This document shows positions 14,846-21,114 of a DNA stretch of 22,997 bases, piece after piece. A model generated the notes under the pieces. That model was not told the DNA's origin. It saw nothing but the letters and a program-made list of their open reading frames with translations, and made no database searches. Positions within the stretch are counted from its first letter, which is position 1, and each line of letters starts with the position of its first letter. Source of the stretch: a virus. The stretch covers positions 1 through 22,997 of IMG/VR virus record IMGVR_UViG_3300020021_000116; one strand, written 5' to 3'. Position numbers and translations under genes: made by a program.

Positions 14846-15225
14846 AGTGGGCGATTCTTGCACCCGTTGCAGTGGCCGCAACGTGCACATCTGCAATCAT
14901 CACCTTTATCACAAGAACAGCAATTATTTCTGCGTTCTTCATCAGTAAAGTCTGCTAGCGTGTGAAGAAACCTATCCACTTGCAGGCAACTGTATAAGGT
15001 TTCAACACGGAATCCCAAATCGCGCAGTGCGACATGGTATCGGTTTTGCCATGATTGCACATGGCCGTCAGCAGTTTTAGTCTCTACAAAAATGATCTTT
15101 CCGCCCGGCATTAGCACAGTGCGGTCAGGGAACCCTCGCCGGCCTTGATCTATGAGCTTTACGCATTTGCCGCCCTTGGCTTCAACGCCGGCTACAAGAT
15201 AGTTTTCTATTGAAGTCTCGTACAT
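14842..15225 (-). CDS. VRR-NUC nuclease with Cys-rich tail (127 aa)
   Basis: A 127-residue protein. The ATG at 15225 follows the polymerase stop by one base and has GGAAA upstream; an earlier ATG at 15279 would overlap the polymerase. Residues 1-90 are a VRR-NUC domain of the PD-(D/E)xK superfamily: Y-E-T-S-I-E-N-Y-L at 2-10, RRGFPDRTVL (D34), FVETK (E48, K50) and W59-Q60. Such stand-alone phage VRR-NUC proteins are Holliday-junction or branched-DNA nucleases. The last ~27 residues contain eight cysteines (102, 103, 105, 111, 113, 116, 119, 122) in CSCDKGDDCRCARCGHCNGC, an added metal-binding or redox module not part of the nuclease core. It sits between the polymerase and the HNH gene. Confidence 0.88.
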   Translation of the reverse strand: MYETSIENYLVAGVEAKGGKCVKLIDQGRRGFPDRTVLMPGGKIIFVETKTADGHVQSWQNRYHVALRDLGFRVETLYSCLQVDRFLHTLADFTDEERRNNCCSCDKGDDCRCARCGHCNGCKNRPL

Positions 15226-15226
15226 G

Positions 15227-17269
15227 CTATTTCCGGTATCGGTAAGTTTCAAAGCCTTTGGCGGCGAGAGGTAGTCCATTCGCCCACAACGAAGATCTCA
15301 CCAAAAGTCTGCTGAGCCCTTTGTCACTGTATTTATCCTCATCTGGCGGCTCTGTTAAGCCCTCATCGTGTACGGTTAAAATTGGATTATACCCTTCCTC
15401 GTCAGCCGCCTGCATACCATCCATGAGGATATCGACGCCCACGCCCTCAGCAATGTTCTGAGTGCGCTTGCCGCTATAGGTATCGATTCGCTTCCATTGC
15501 CTGGTATAAGGATCAACACCCATATACGAGCTGGTGTAATCATCGCCGCGCGGTGCCGGATAGCTTAGATATCGGCCGCTTGGTAGTCCGATCCTGAGCC
15601 AGTTGCCTTGTCGATCAACCGTAATGTGTTCACCGACCTTGTAAACCTTGCCCTTAACCTTCGTAGCCATCCGGCAAGCCGCGTCAAGCTGCGCCCAAAA
15701 GTTACAAATCGCAGGATGCGCGGCACGCCACATTAACACTAAGGAGTGGCAGACAACCCAAATTCGCTCTTCGAGGCCGTAATCTCTGTTGCGCTTCTTA
15801 GCCTTGAGCCAAGCGGCCTGCGCCTCATATTTAATGTCTGCGGGGATGACACCCCAAGCGGACTGCGCAAGTGCATCGAGACGCAGGCCATATGCTTCGG
15901 CCATCGAGCAGAAGGCGCCGACCCCACCGTAATACTGTAGGGCCAATTCCATGACCTTGCCGATTTGTCGCCGTGGATCTTCATCGCCTATCTCCTTAGC
16001 ATCGATATTAAACGCTCGCGCATAAGCGATCTTGTAAAGGTCGGGTCCTTCCTTTCGATCAAAGGCGGCAAAAGCATCAAGTTTCCAGCGCTCCCCCGCC
16101 ACCCACGCCACGATTCGTCCTTCGATATTCGCAAGGTCACTAACAATGAGCTTCCTACCGGGCGCGGAAACAATAAGGCCGCGCAATGAAGAACTAGCCA
16201 GCCCAAGAATTTCATCCGGCGCGTATTCAGCAATTGTTCCATCATGAAATCGGGTGATTGCATGGTCTATATCCCATTGCTGGTGCTTAGGGCGCGGAAG
16301 ATTCTGTGGCTGAAGAGTACGGCCAGCCCACCGGCCAGTACGAGCAGCCCCACAAAACACCAATAGATTACACAGACGGCCATCAACATTTTGATTAAGC
16401 ACCCGGCTATACTTTGCAGTGCTTGCCTTGCTAGCTTGCTGTCGGACACGAAGCAATTCTTTAATGTGCTCTGGGAGTGATTCATCTTCAAGTCTCCTCT
16501 CTACGGTGTCGGCAGTCAGGTCAGGCAAGTCTACGCCAAACTCTGACATATAGGCCAGCATTCTGTTTCGCTGCTGGGTTGTATCAACTTCGCCTTCTGT
16601 CAATTCTTGAGTGCGCGCAGCCATTTGCTTTTTGGCTTTGGTTGTCGCCTCAACAGCGCCGGCCGCCAGTTTCAAGTCCATTGCCACGCCGCGCGCATTC
16701 ATGCGCTGGTCAAGATGCCAAAAAGCCCACATGCGAGGCGTTGCGTTCCATTTAGGGCAATTCTTGTAGACGGCGCGCATTGATGTTATGTCGCTGCCTC
16801 CATACTTTAGGAACTCAGCCCACTGCTTAGGGTGCGAATGGCGATCGTTATAGGAGCCATCGTCCTTTGGCTTGCTAAAAAGAGCAATGCCCTCTTTGCC
16901 GGCCTTTAGCTTGGTCTCATCCTCTGGGATCTTGAATACTTCGCACAGTTTCGCAAGAGAACCCATTAGGCCGTGCATACGAGCCAAGGCGGCAGTACAG
17001 CGCCACTTTTCTAACGGTGCTGGCGGCCACCAATGCGTAGTTTCGACCATTGTGCGATCAAAACCGGCTTCGTGCGACCATACTTCATCGCAATTTTCAA
17101 CTGCTCGGATAAGCGCCTTCGACGGATGATGTGCAGTAAGGTCTTCTACGGTTACCGGACCGTCGTCTATGGCCCACTGCGCCATAATGACTTCGACTGT
17201 AAGCGCATACTTAACGTGTCCGAACCTGAAGTTTGGACCTCGCGTCTCACAGTCAAACCAGAGCTTCAT
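15227..17269 (-). CDS. Family A DNA polymerase with 3'-5' exonuclease (680 aa)
   Basis: A 680-residue replicative polymerase. An N-terminal 3'-5' exonuclease has FDCETRG (D6, E8), the SHEAGFDR segment (about 65-72) and YGGSDITS (D160). The polymerase domain carries motif A SDLANIEGR (D378, E383), motif B RRQIGKVMELALQYYGG (R433-R434, K438), and motif C LTVHDEG (H634-D635-E636). There is no 5'-nuclease domain, as expected for phage enzymes. The residue four after the motif-B Lys, equivalent to E. coli Pol I position 762, is Leu (L442). The gene overlaps the upstream methyltransferase by ATGA, and the VRR-NUC start follows its stop by one base. Confidence 0.96.
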   Translation of the reverse strand: MKLWFDCETRGPNFRFGHVKYALTVEVIMAQWAIDDGPVTVEDLTAHHPSKALIRAVENCDEVWSHEAGFDRTMVETTHWWPPAPLEKWRCTAALARMHGLMGSLAKLCEVFKIPEDETKLKAGKEGIALFSKPKDDGSYNDRHSHPKQWAEFLKYGGSDITSMRAVYKNCPKWNATPRMWAFWHLDQRMNARGVAMDLKLAAGAVEATTKAKKQMAARTQELTEGEVDTTQQRNRMLAYMSEFGVDLPDLTADTVERRLEDESLPEHIKELLRVRQQASKASTAKYSRVLNQNVDGRLCNLLVFCGAARTGRWAGRTLQPQNLPRPKHQQWDIDHAITRFHDGTIAEYAPDEILGLASSSLRGLIVSAPGRKLIVSDLANIEGRIVAWVAGERWKLDAFAAFDRKEGPDLYKIAYARAFNIDAKEIGDEDPRRQIGKVMELALQYYGGVGAFCSMAEAYGLRLDALAQSAWGVIPADIKYEAQAAWLKAKKRNRDYGLEERIWVVCHSLVLMWRAAHPAICNFWAQLDAACRMATKVKGKVYKVGEHITVDRQGNWLRIGLPSGRYLSYPAPRGDDYTSSYMGVDPYTRQWKRIDTYSGKRTQNIAEGVGVDILMDGMQAADEEGYNPILTVHDEGLTEPPDEDKYSDKGLSRLLVRSSLWANGLPLAAKGFETYRYRK

Positions 17270-17820
17270 CTGGCGTACTTAGCCCTTGCTTCAATCTCAT
17301 CCGGCCGCAGCTCGCGCGAAGGCATACCGCGAATGATGCGCTTGGGGCGCTCTAAGGCGATTACCCAAGGATATCGGTACTCAAGGAAATCCTTATATGG
17401 CGAGAGTGACGGGAATCCGTCGTGGCAATCTTCTATCAGATACACGCCTAATGTACGCGGCCAGAGGTTAAGAAACGTCTGCGCCTGGTGCTGACGGACA
17501 TGCGAACCGTCGTCAATAACGATATCGAAGGGTCCAAGCCGCGAAAGAACTGGGTCGCATTGATCGGCAATGACGACTTTTATCTGATCTTCCTCAAACT
17601 CTTTGCAGACAGGATTGATGTCAACGCCGATAATCTCAGCGTTGCTTCCAAAATAGGCTTTCCAGAGCTGCAGCGAGCCCCCGTGGTCGATTCCAATTTC
17701 CAGGATCTTGACTTTAGTGCCGCAATACTTGGCAAAGTGTTTTTCATAGATATCTAAGTAATGCGACCACTTATCAATCTGCTTTCCCTTATGGGCAAAA
17801 AACAAGTCGCTGACGGTCAT
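17266..17820 (-). CDS. SAM-dependent methyltransferase, MycE-like (184 aa)
   Basis: A 184-residue class I methyltransferase. Motif I is ILEIGIDHGGSLQLWKAYFG (39-58), then EIIGVDINP (62-70, acidic SAM ribose-binding residue D67), and FDIVIDDGSH (98-107), the metal-binding acidic pair of the Mg-dependent sugar O-methyltransferases such as MycE. A Y-L-I-E-D segment follows near residue 130, and PWVIALERPKRIIRGMPSRE lies near the C-terminus. It is short for that family and lacks the accessory N-terminal domain. The substrate is unknown; location between a small gene and the polymerase hints at phage DNA, RNA or a hypermodified base, but a host glycan is equally possible. Coupled to both neighbours by ATGA. 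Confidence 0.8.
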   Translation of the reverse strand: MTVSDLFFAHKGKQIDKWSHYLDIYEKHFAKYCGTKVKILEIGIDHGGSLQLWKAYFGSNAEIIGVDINPVCKEFEEDQIKVVIADQCDPVLSRLGPFDIVIDDGSHVRQHQAQTFLNLWPRTLGVYLIEDCHDGFPSLSPYKDFLEYRYPWVIALERPKRIIRGMPSRELRPDEIEARAKYAR

Positions 17821-18074
17821 GAGAGTAACTGTATTAGGCGCTTATCGGAATCGCCCTCTTGAGGCGATGCAGTAAGGCGCTGCGCGATGGTGAAGACTGC
17901 AAAGGCCATGCCTAAACCCACTGTCGGGTGGCCTTGGTTGTCCTTTATGAGCGCCGTAATGACTTTCTCAACCGCAACGGCTGCGCGCTTAGCGCGATCC
18001 CGCTCGCTGGGTGGAACCCCTTGAAGCAATTCTTTGATTACTTCAACATTATTCTCAATGCTATCGTTGAACAC
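17817..18074 (-). CDS. Small helical protein of unknown function (85 aa), GTG start
   Basis: An 85-residue protein read from the GTG at 18074, which has AGGAG at 18082-18086, seven bases upstream. It is helical: an acidic N-terminus (DSIENNVEVIKELLQGVP), a basic helix (SERDRAKRAAVAVEKVITAL), and a hydrophobic stretch (VGLGMAFAVFTIAQRL, about residues 51-66) which may be a membrane helix or a buried core helix. Unknown family. It is the first gene after the intrinsic terminator and thus leads the polymerase sub-operon, coupled to the methyltransferase by ATGA. Confidence 0.7.
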   Translation of the reverse strand: MFNDSIENNVEVIKELLQGVPPSERDRAKRAAVAVEKVITALIKDNQGHPTVGLGMAFAVFTIAQRLTASPQEGDSDKRLIQLLS

Positions 18075-18081
18075 GTAGGGA

Positions 18082-18086
18082 CTCCT
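18082..18086 (-). promoter_or_regulatory. Shine-Dalgarno AGGAG touching the terminator T-tract
   Basis: AGGAG on the − strand, seven bases before the GTG at 18074. It starts at the base right after the terminator T-run (TCTTTTT), so it is only transcribed on read-through. It decides the GTG as the start of the 85-aa gene. Confidence 0.65.
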
Positions 18087-18113
18087 AAAAAGAGCCGGGC
18101 GCTATCGCCCGGC
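18086..18113 (-). terminator. Rho-independent terminator between the DUF2815 gene and the polymerase sub-operon
   Basis: On the − strand an 8-bp perfect GC-rich stem (GCCGGGCG at 18113-18106, partner CGCCCGGC at 18101-18094) with a 4-base ATAG loop is followed at once by TCTTTTT. This is a textbook intrinsic terminator in the direction of transcription. It lies 28 bases after the stop of the DUF2815 gene and 20 bases before the next start. I see no clear promoter between it and the next gene. Confidence 0.9.
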
Positions 18114-18141
18114 GAGTTGTTACTACCTAAAAGGGATGGAT

Positions 18142-18693
18142 TTAGGCAGCCAGGGGATCGTCGTCACCTACGGAGATTTCATCGAACTCGTCTGCATCAG
18201 CCGGCCGCGAGCCGCCCGCGAAGGCATCACCGTCGCGCAAGAACTGCACGCCGCGAAGCTGCGCATTGATTCGCTTACCAAAGCCGTTATCCTGAGGCCA
18301 CAGCTCCAGGCTGGCATTCACGTAGCACCCAGAATAGGGCTTACCGTCAGCTTCTGAAAGCTCTTGGCGTTGCTGATCGAAGATAGAAGGCCGCACCTTA
18401 GCGCGTGCGCTGACGTACAGATTACCTTCAAACCCTTCATAATCGGCCTTACCGTCACCTTTATGCAGACAGACCTTATCGGCCGCCTCAAGCGCCTTGA
18501 GCACAGCGTCCGCCTTGGCGCCCCACTTCTCTTTGGCGAGCGTCTTGAATGCGGCCTTAAGCTCAGAGATTTGCTTATGGGTTTCGGGGAGGAGAAACGA
18601 AGCGGAAAAGGCAGCTTCGCCGCCAGTCTTTGGCGCAGTTGCTTTCCACAGAGAGGGAAAGGCAAGTCGAACATCACGTAACAGTATTCGCAT
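18142..18693 (-). CDS. DUF2815 single-stranded DNA-binding-type protein (183 aa)
   Basis: A 183-residue protein of the DUF2815 family, phage ssDNA-binding/recombination proteins related in role to T7 gp2.5. Visible hallmarks: RDVRLAFPSLWKA at the N-terminus, FSASFLLPETHKQ (29-41), a helical region (43-70), H-K-G-D-G-K-A-D-Y-E-G-F-E-G at residues 77-90, VSARAKVRPSIFDQQ (93-107), GKPYSGCYVNASLEL (116-130), LRGVQFLRDGDAF (145-157), and an acidic tail (DADEFDEISVGDDD), typical of ssDNA-binding proteins that dock partners through the tail. AAGGA lies five bases before the ATG. It is followed by the terminator at 18086-18113, so it may be expressed more strongly than the genes beyond it. Confidence 0.85.
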   Translation of the reverse strand: MRILLRDVRLAFPSLWKATAPKTGGEAAFSASFLLPETHKQISELKAAFKTLAKEKWGAKADAVLKALEAADKVCLHKGDGKADYEGFEGNLYVSARAKVRPSIFDQQRQELSEADGKPYSGCYVNASLELWPQDNGFGKRINAQLRGVQFLRDGDAFAGGSRPADADEFDEISVGDDDPLAA

Positions 18694-18711
18694 TAGATTC
18701 CTTGATTGCAG

Positions 18712-18855
18712 TTATTGCCGTTTGGCCGGCGGATTATAGCGACTGTAGCCGCCAGATGCTAGTCGGCAAGCGTTACAAAATATGTGCCCAGGCACATTTT
18801 TATTGTGACATTTTTGAGTGTCGCTGCTATTGACGCAACGCTTCGGATCTTTCAC
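18712..18855 (-). CDS. Small zinc-finger-like protein (47 aa), GTG start
   Basis: A 47-residue ORF read from the GTG at 18855, which overlaps the stop of the upstream gene (GTGA) and has GGAAGG (18866-18871) ten bases upstream. An earlier ATG at 18900 would lie inside that gene. It carries four cysteines, C7, C16, C27 and C30, in R-C-V-N-S-S-D-T-Q-K-C and I-F-C-N-A-C-R, a plausible small zinc finger, with a basic C-terminal end (YNPPAKRQ). It probably binds nucleic acid or a protein partner. It lies just before the DUF2815 gene. Family not recognised. Confidence 0.55.
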   Translation of the reverse strand: MKDPKRCVNSSDTQKCHNKNVPGHIFCNACRLASGGYSRYNPPAKRQ

Positions 18856-19049
18856 CGTAGGCCAACCTTCCAGTAATCGAGATTCTTCATTCTGGCCCAT
18901 TCATAGGCCCGGCGTGCAGTGTCGAACTTCTTAGCCTCGTCCAACTCATCCGTTACCTCAACCAGCATACTCTTCAAATGTTGGTTGGTATAGACATAAA
19001 TCTCTTTACGCGAAACGGTATCAAATCCGAATATTACATATTTATTCAT
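18852..19049 (-). CDS. Small phage protein of unknown function (65 aa)
   Basis: A 65-residue protein in an ATGA overlap with the end of the DUF2800 nuclease gene. The start MNKYVIFGFDTVSRKEIYVY reads as a beta-hairpin, followed by two helices (LKSMLVEVTDELDEAKKF, then ARRAYEWARMKN) and a basic end. No motif or family recognised. Good coupling and amphipathic pattern make it very likely real. Confidence 0.68.
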   Translation of the reverse strand: MNKYVIFGFDTVSRKEIYVYTNQHLKSMLVEVTDELDEAKKFDTARRAYEWARMKNLDYWKVGLR

Positions 19050-20269
19050 GCGGTTAGGTCCTCTTCAAATTCAGATGCAGAAGCTGAGCCAGTAAAGGGC
19101 GTCCTCGTATCGGAGCCCAAGGACAATATCGGCTTGCCTTCCGCACGTTTGATGAGCGGCTTGAATATGTCCTCCCAAAGCTGCGCGGTTTTCTTCTTGT
19201 CCAGAAGTTTCCCGGCCTGGGGCGCTGTTATAATCTTGCGCGGTGCATAGACCTTTTCTGGCGGCAGTTGTCCAAGGAGCGCTGCCTCTGCTGTTGTCTC
19301 GTCCGACCATGCGCGTTTTCCTTCATCGCCTTGAACAAATTTGTACGGCAACCCGTCAGGGCCAATAACCTTCTCGCCGGCTGTCACAAGCCGCGAGACT
19401 TCCATATCGACAGCGTTGCACCAGTCGCGTATAAGCGGCACGGCTAGCTTGGCTTTGGCAAGCCTTATGGTATCGACAGGAGGCGTCGGCGTCGGCGTCG
19501 GCGTAGCGCCTGCCTCAATCGTCTCAAACTCACAGCGCACTTCATCTGCAACGAACTTGCTAAGCGCAGGACATACAGCCTTGGCTCGGCACCAACGGCA
19601 CTGCTTCTCGCCAGGCGATAGGAAGGCTGGATTTGGTTCAATAATCGCCTTGCCGGCATGTTCTACGGCTAGAGCCGCTTTGCGGCCGAAGTCCAGCAGT
19701 TCGTCCATAGTCCATGTGCATTCGTCAATGTGCCCAAGGCGGGGCTGACATATGACACCAGTTAATTTATCGACCGGATTGCCGAGCAATTGCATGTCTT
19801 GCAATGCGCCGAGCAGGTACAGCATGAGCTGTGAATTGTCTTTAGCAAAAACCTTCTCGCCGGTTCCGTACTTAAGATCCTCAACAGTCAAATGGCCGTC
19901 TTTGTAGATCAAAGCATCGGCCATACCGCCTTGATCGTCGCCCAATTCAGGTATCTTGATGCCGTATTCGACATACAGCGATCCACCGATAGCCCGGCGC
20001 CGAACGTCGTCTATGTAGACCTGGCAGAACGATGCGCGCGTTTCGTCCATTTCGTATAACTTGGTATTGATAGTCTTGAAAGAACCTAGGAATAGTTCTG
20101 CGTCTTTGCCAGAGGTCAAGGACAAGGCGGACCACTCATGACTAGCCGTCCCATCATCGGCAAATATGCTAGATCCGCCTTCCGTCTGATTCTCAGGGAA
20201 AGCCATCGAGCCGGGGCATGGTATCCAGCGCGCCGAGCTGGAGGGAGAAAAGAATGAATGGTTGCTCAT
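19046..20269 (-). CDS. DUF2800 Cas4/RecB-like nuclease (407 aa)
   Basis: A 407-residue protein of the DUF2800 family, PD-(D/E)xK exonucleases of the Cas4/RecB type. Elements: SSSARWIPCPGS (10-21), GTASHEW (H44), QGGMADALIYKD (D118), LTVEDLKYGTG (E130, D131, K133) and a long helix with NSQLMLYLLGALQ. A cysteine set C18, C224, C227 and C233 (C-R-W-C-R-A-K-A-V-C) fits the four-Cys iron-sulphur site of Cas4/AddB relatives. A linker near residues 255-265 is (TP)n. Such phage nucleases sit beside DUF2815 ssDNA-binding proteins and probably process recombination ends. AGGAAG lies ten bases before the ATG, which overlaps the upstream stop by ATGA. Confidence 0.9.
   Translation of the reverse strand: MSNHSFFSPSSSARWIPCPGSMAFPENQTEGGSSIFADDGTASHEWSALSLTSGKDAELFLGSFKTINTKLYEMDETRASFCQVYIDDVRRRAIGGSLYVEYGIKIPELGDDQGGMADALIYKDGHLTVEDLKYGTGEKVFAKDNSQLMLYLLGALQDMQLLGNPVDKLTGVICQPRLGHIDECTWTMDELLDFGRKAALAVEHAGKAIIEPNPAFLSPGEKQCRWCRAKAVCPALSKFVADEVRCEFETIEAGATPTPTPTPPVDTIRLAKAKLAVPLIRDWCNAVDMEVSRLVTAGEKVIGPDGLPYKFVQGDEGKRAWSDETTAEAALLGQLPPEKVYAPRKIITAPQAGKLLDKKKTAQLWEDIFKPLIKRAEGKPILSLGSDTRTPFTGSASASEFEEDLTA
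19482..19505. repeat. Hexanucleotide repeat (GGCGTC)x3 + GGCGTA coding (Pro-Thr)n
   Basis: Four tandem GGCGTC-type units on the + strand encode, on the − strand, the T-P-T-P-T-P linker of the DUF2800 nuclease between its iron-sulphur region and its C-terminal helical part. Such short repeats can vary in length by slippage without breaking the frame, changing the linker by two residues per unit. Confidence 0.85.
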
Positions 20270-20451
20270 GTGATCGGCGCTTCCTGCATTATAATTATCG
20301 GGACAATGCGGTATTCGCCCGGCAGTTTCAGTTTTGTGACAATGAGCACTTCTTGGTCAACGCATTTTTTATATGTTTCGCAAATTGCCAAGCCCTTATC
20401 TGGCTGACCGGTTATCGAGAGAATCAACATAAACGCATGTATGACGTTCAT
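20266..20451 (-). CDS. Small protein with hydrophobic N-terminus (61 aa)
   Basis: A 61-residue protein coupled by ATGA on both sides. The first ~14 residues (MNVIHAFMLILSIT) are hydrophobic, like a signal peptide or membrane anchor, followed by GQPDKGLAICETYKKCVDQE with two cysteines seven apart that could form a disulphide outside the cytoplasm. The rest is short strands (VLIVTKLKLPGEYRIVPIII). Family not recognised. A small envelope protein is possible, for example superinfection exclusion, but this is speculative. Confidence 0.55.
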   Translation of the reverse strand: MNVIHAFMLILSITGQPDKGLAICETYKKCVDQEVLIVTKLKLPGEYRIVPIIIMQEAPIT

Positions 20452-20645
20452 AGTTCACTCAGTTGTTTCGCGCCGCGCATGAATAGTTCATGCTTCTTAG
20501 CGCCTGTCAAACGCGGATTGTCATGGATCAAAGCAAGTTCCGCCATGACTTCCGGACGGGCTTTATGTGGCGGATTGCGCAATAGGTTCCGGCGCATCGC
20601 GCGACGCTGACGCACAGTCGGATCTAGTTTACAGATGGTTGACAT
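20448..20645 (-). CDS. Small basic helical protein (65 aa)
   Basis: A 65-residue protein, ATG 20645 with AGGAG five bases upstream. Strongly basic N-terminal helix (TVRQRRAMRRNLLRNPPHKA) followed by RPEVMAELALIHDNPRLTGA and a C-terminal helix (KKHELFMRGAKQLSEL). Such a composition fits a small nucleic-acid-binding or transcription-modulating phage protein, but no family is recognised. It is the first gene after the structured intergenic element and is coupled to the next gene by ATGA. Confidence 0.62.
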   Translation of the reverse strand: MSTICKLDPTVRQRRAMRRNLLRNPPHKARPEVMAELALIHDNPRLTGAKKHELFMRGAKQLSEL

Positions 20646-20663
20646 TAAAGCTCCTGCCCATTT

Positions 20664-20717
20664 CCCCTGTGCTGCTCCCGGATTCGTACCGGAACTCTGT
20701 TCGTAACAGCACAGGGG
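20664..20717 (-). ncRNA. Structured intergenic RNA element: 11-bp stem enclosing a second hairpin
   Basis: In the 81-base gap between two − genes an exact 11-base inverted repeat (CCCCTGTGCTG at 20664-20674, CAGCACAGGGG at 20707-20717) encloses 32 bases. These include a second hairpin, read on the − strand as TTCCGG-TACGAAT-CCGGGA, whose loop resembles a tRNA T-loop, and a TACGAA repeated twice. There is no T-run after it on either strand, so it is not a standard terminator. It could stabilise or process the mRNA, or bind a regulator. A complete tRNA is ruled out: no D or anticodon arms. Confidence 0.6.
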
Positions 20718-20726
20718 CGGGACTCT

Positions 20727-21077
20727 TCACGCAGCCAGCAAAATCTCGTTAGCCTGTTCGATGAACGCAGCCATTACATCGCCACCTTGCGCGACGATTG
20801 CAGTTACGTTTGTGGCCTTCTCGAATGTTGCCAGCAATGCGATTGCTTCTTTGCGCTTATTCGCCTTGAGCAGCGAATCAAGTGCAGCCTTGACGGCTTC
20901 CGGCGAGACGGCTTCCGGCGCGACAGAGGGTGATTCCTCCTCAACCGCCTTCGTTTCTTCTACGACCTTAACTACCGTCTTCTTAGAGGCTTTTTCGGTC
21001 TTAACTGCAGACCCAAGTAATGCGGCAGTATTGCGGTCAATCGCGTCAATCAAATCTTCAATTTTCTTTTCAATCAT
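20727..21077 (-). CDS. Helical protein with acidic/Pro-Glu linker (116 aa)
   Basis: A 116-residue protein, ATG 21077 with AGGAG five bases upstream. N-terminal helix MIEKKIEDLIDAIDRNTAAL (a N-T-A-A-L-L motif recurring in phage proteins of replication operons), a basic patch (KTEKASKKTVVKV), a Glu/Pro/Val linker (residues about 40-60, with SPEAV/APEAV repeats), and a C-terminal helical domain (LLKANKRKEAIALLATFEKA then VMAAFIEQANEIL). The architecture, a helical pair joined by an acidic linker, fits a small adaptor or accessory to replication. Function not recognised. It is the gene directly downstream of the primase-helicase. Confidence 0.7.
   Translation of the reverse strand: MIEKKIEDLIDAIDRNTAALLGSAVKTEKASKKTVVKVVEETKAVEEESPSVAPEAVSPEAVKAALDSLLKANKRKEAIALLATFEKATNVTAIVAQGGDVMAAFIEQANEILLAA
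20892..20921. repeat. Tandem 15-base duplication coding (S/A)PEAV
   Basis: GACGGCTTCCGGCGA (20892-20906) is repeated with one base changed as GACGGCTTCCGGCGC (20907-20921). In the protein on the − strand it makes the consecutive APEAV/SPEAV units of the linker. It looks like a recent in-frame duplication. Confidence 0.85.
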
Positions 21078-21114
21078 GGAGGCTCCTATTGGGGTGAACG
21101 GATCATATGCCGGT

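Noticed and set aside
14845-14896. A longer HNH protein starting at 14896
   Set aside because: It would overlap the VRR-NUC gene by 55 bases; the ATGA start at 14845 is the usual coupling pattern here.
18855-18900. A longer 62-aa version of the zinc-finger-like protein starting at 18900
   Set aside because: Its first 15 residues would lie within the upstream gene with no ribosome binding site, while the GTG at 18855 has GGAAGG and a GTGA overlap.
20664-20717. A tRNA gene, suggested by a T-arm-like hairpin inside a closing stem
   Set aside because: There is no room for D and anticodon arms (32 bases inside the stem), and the closing stem is 11 bp instead of 7. It is kept as a structured element of unknown role.
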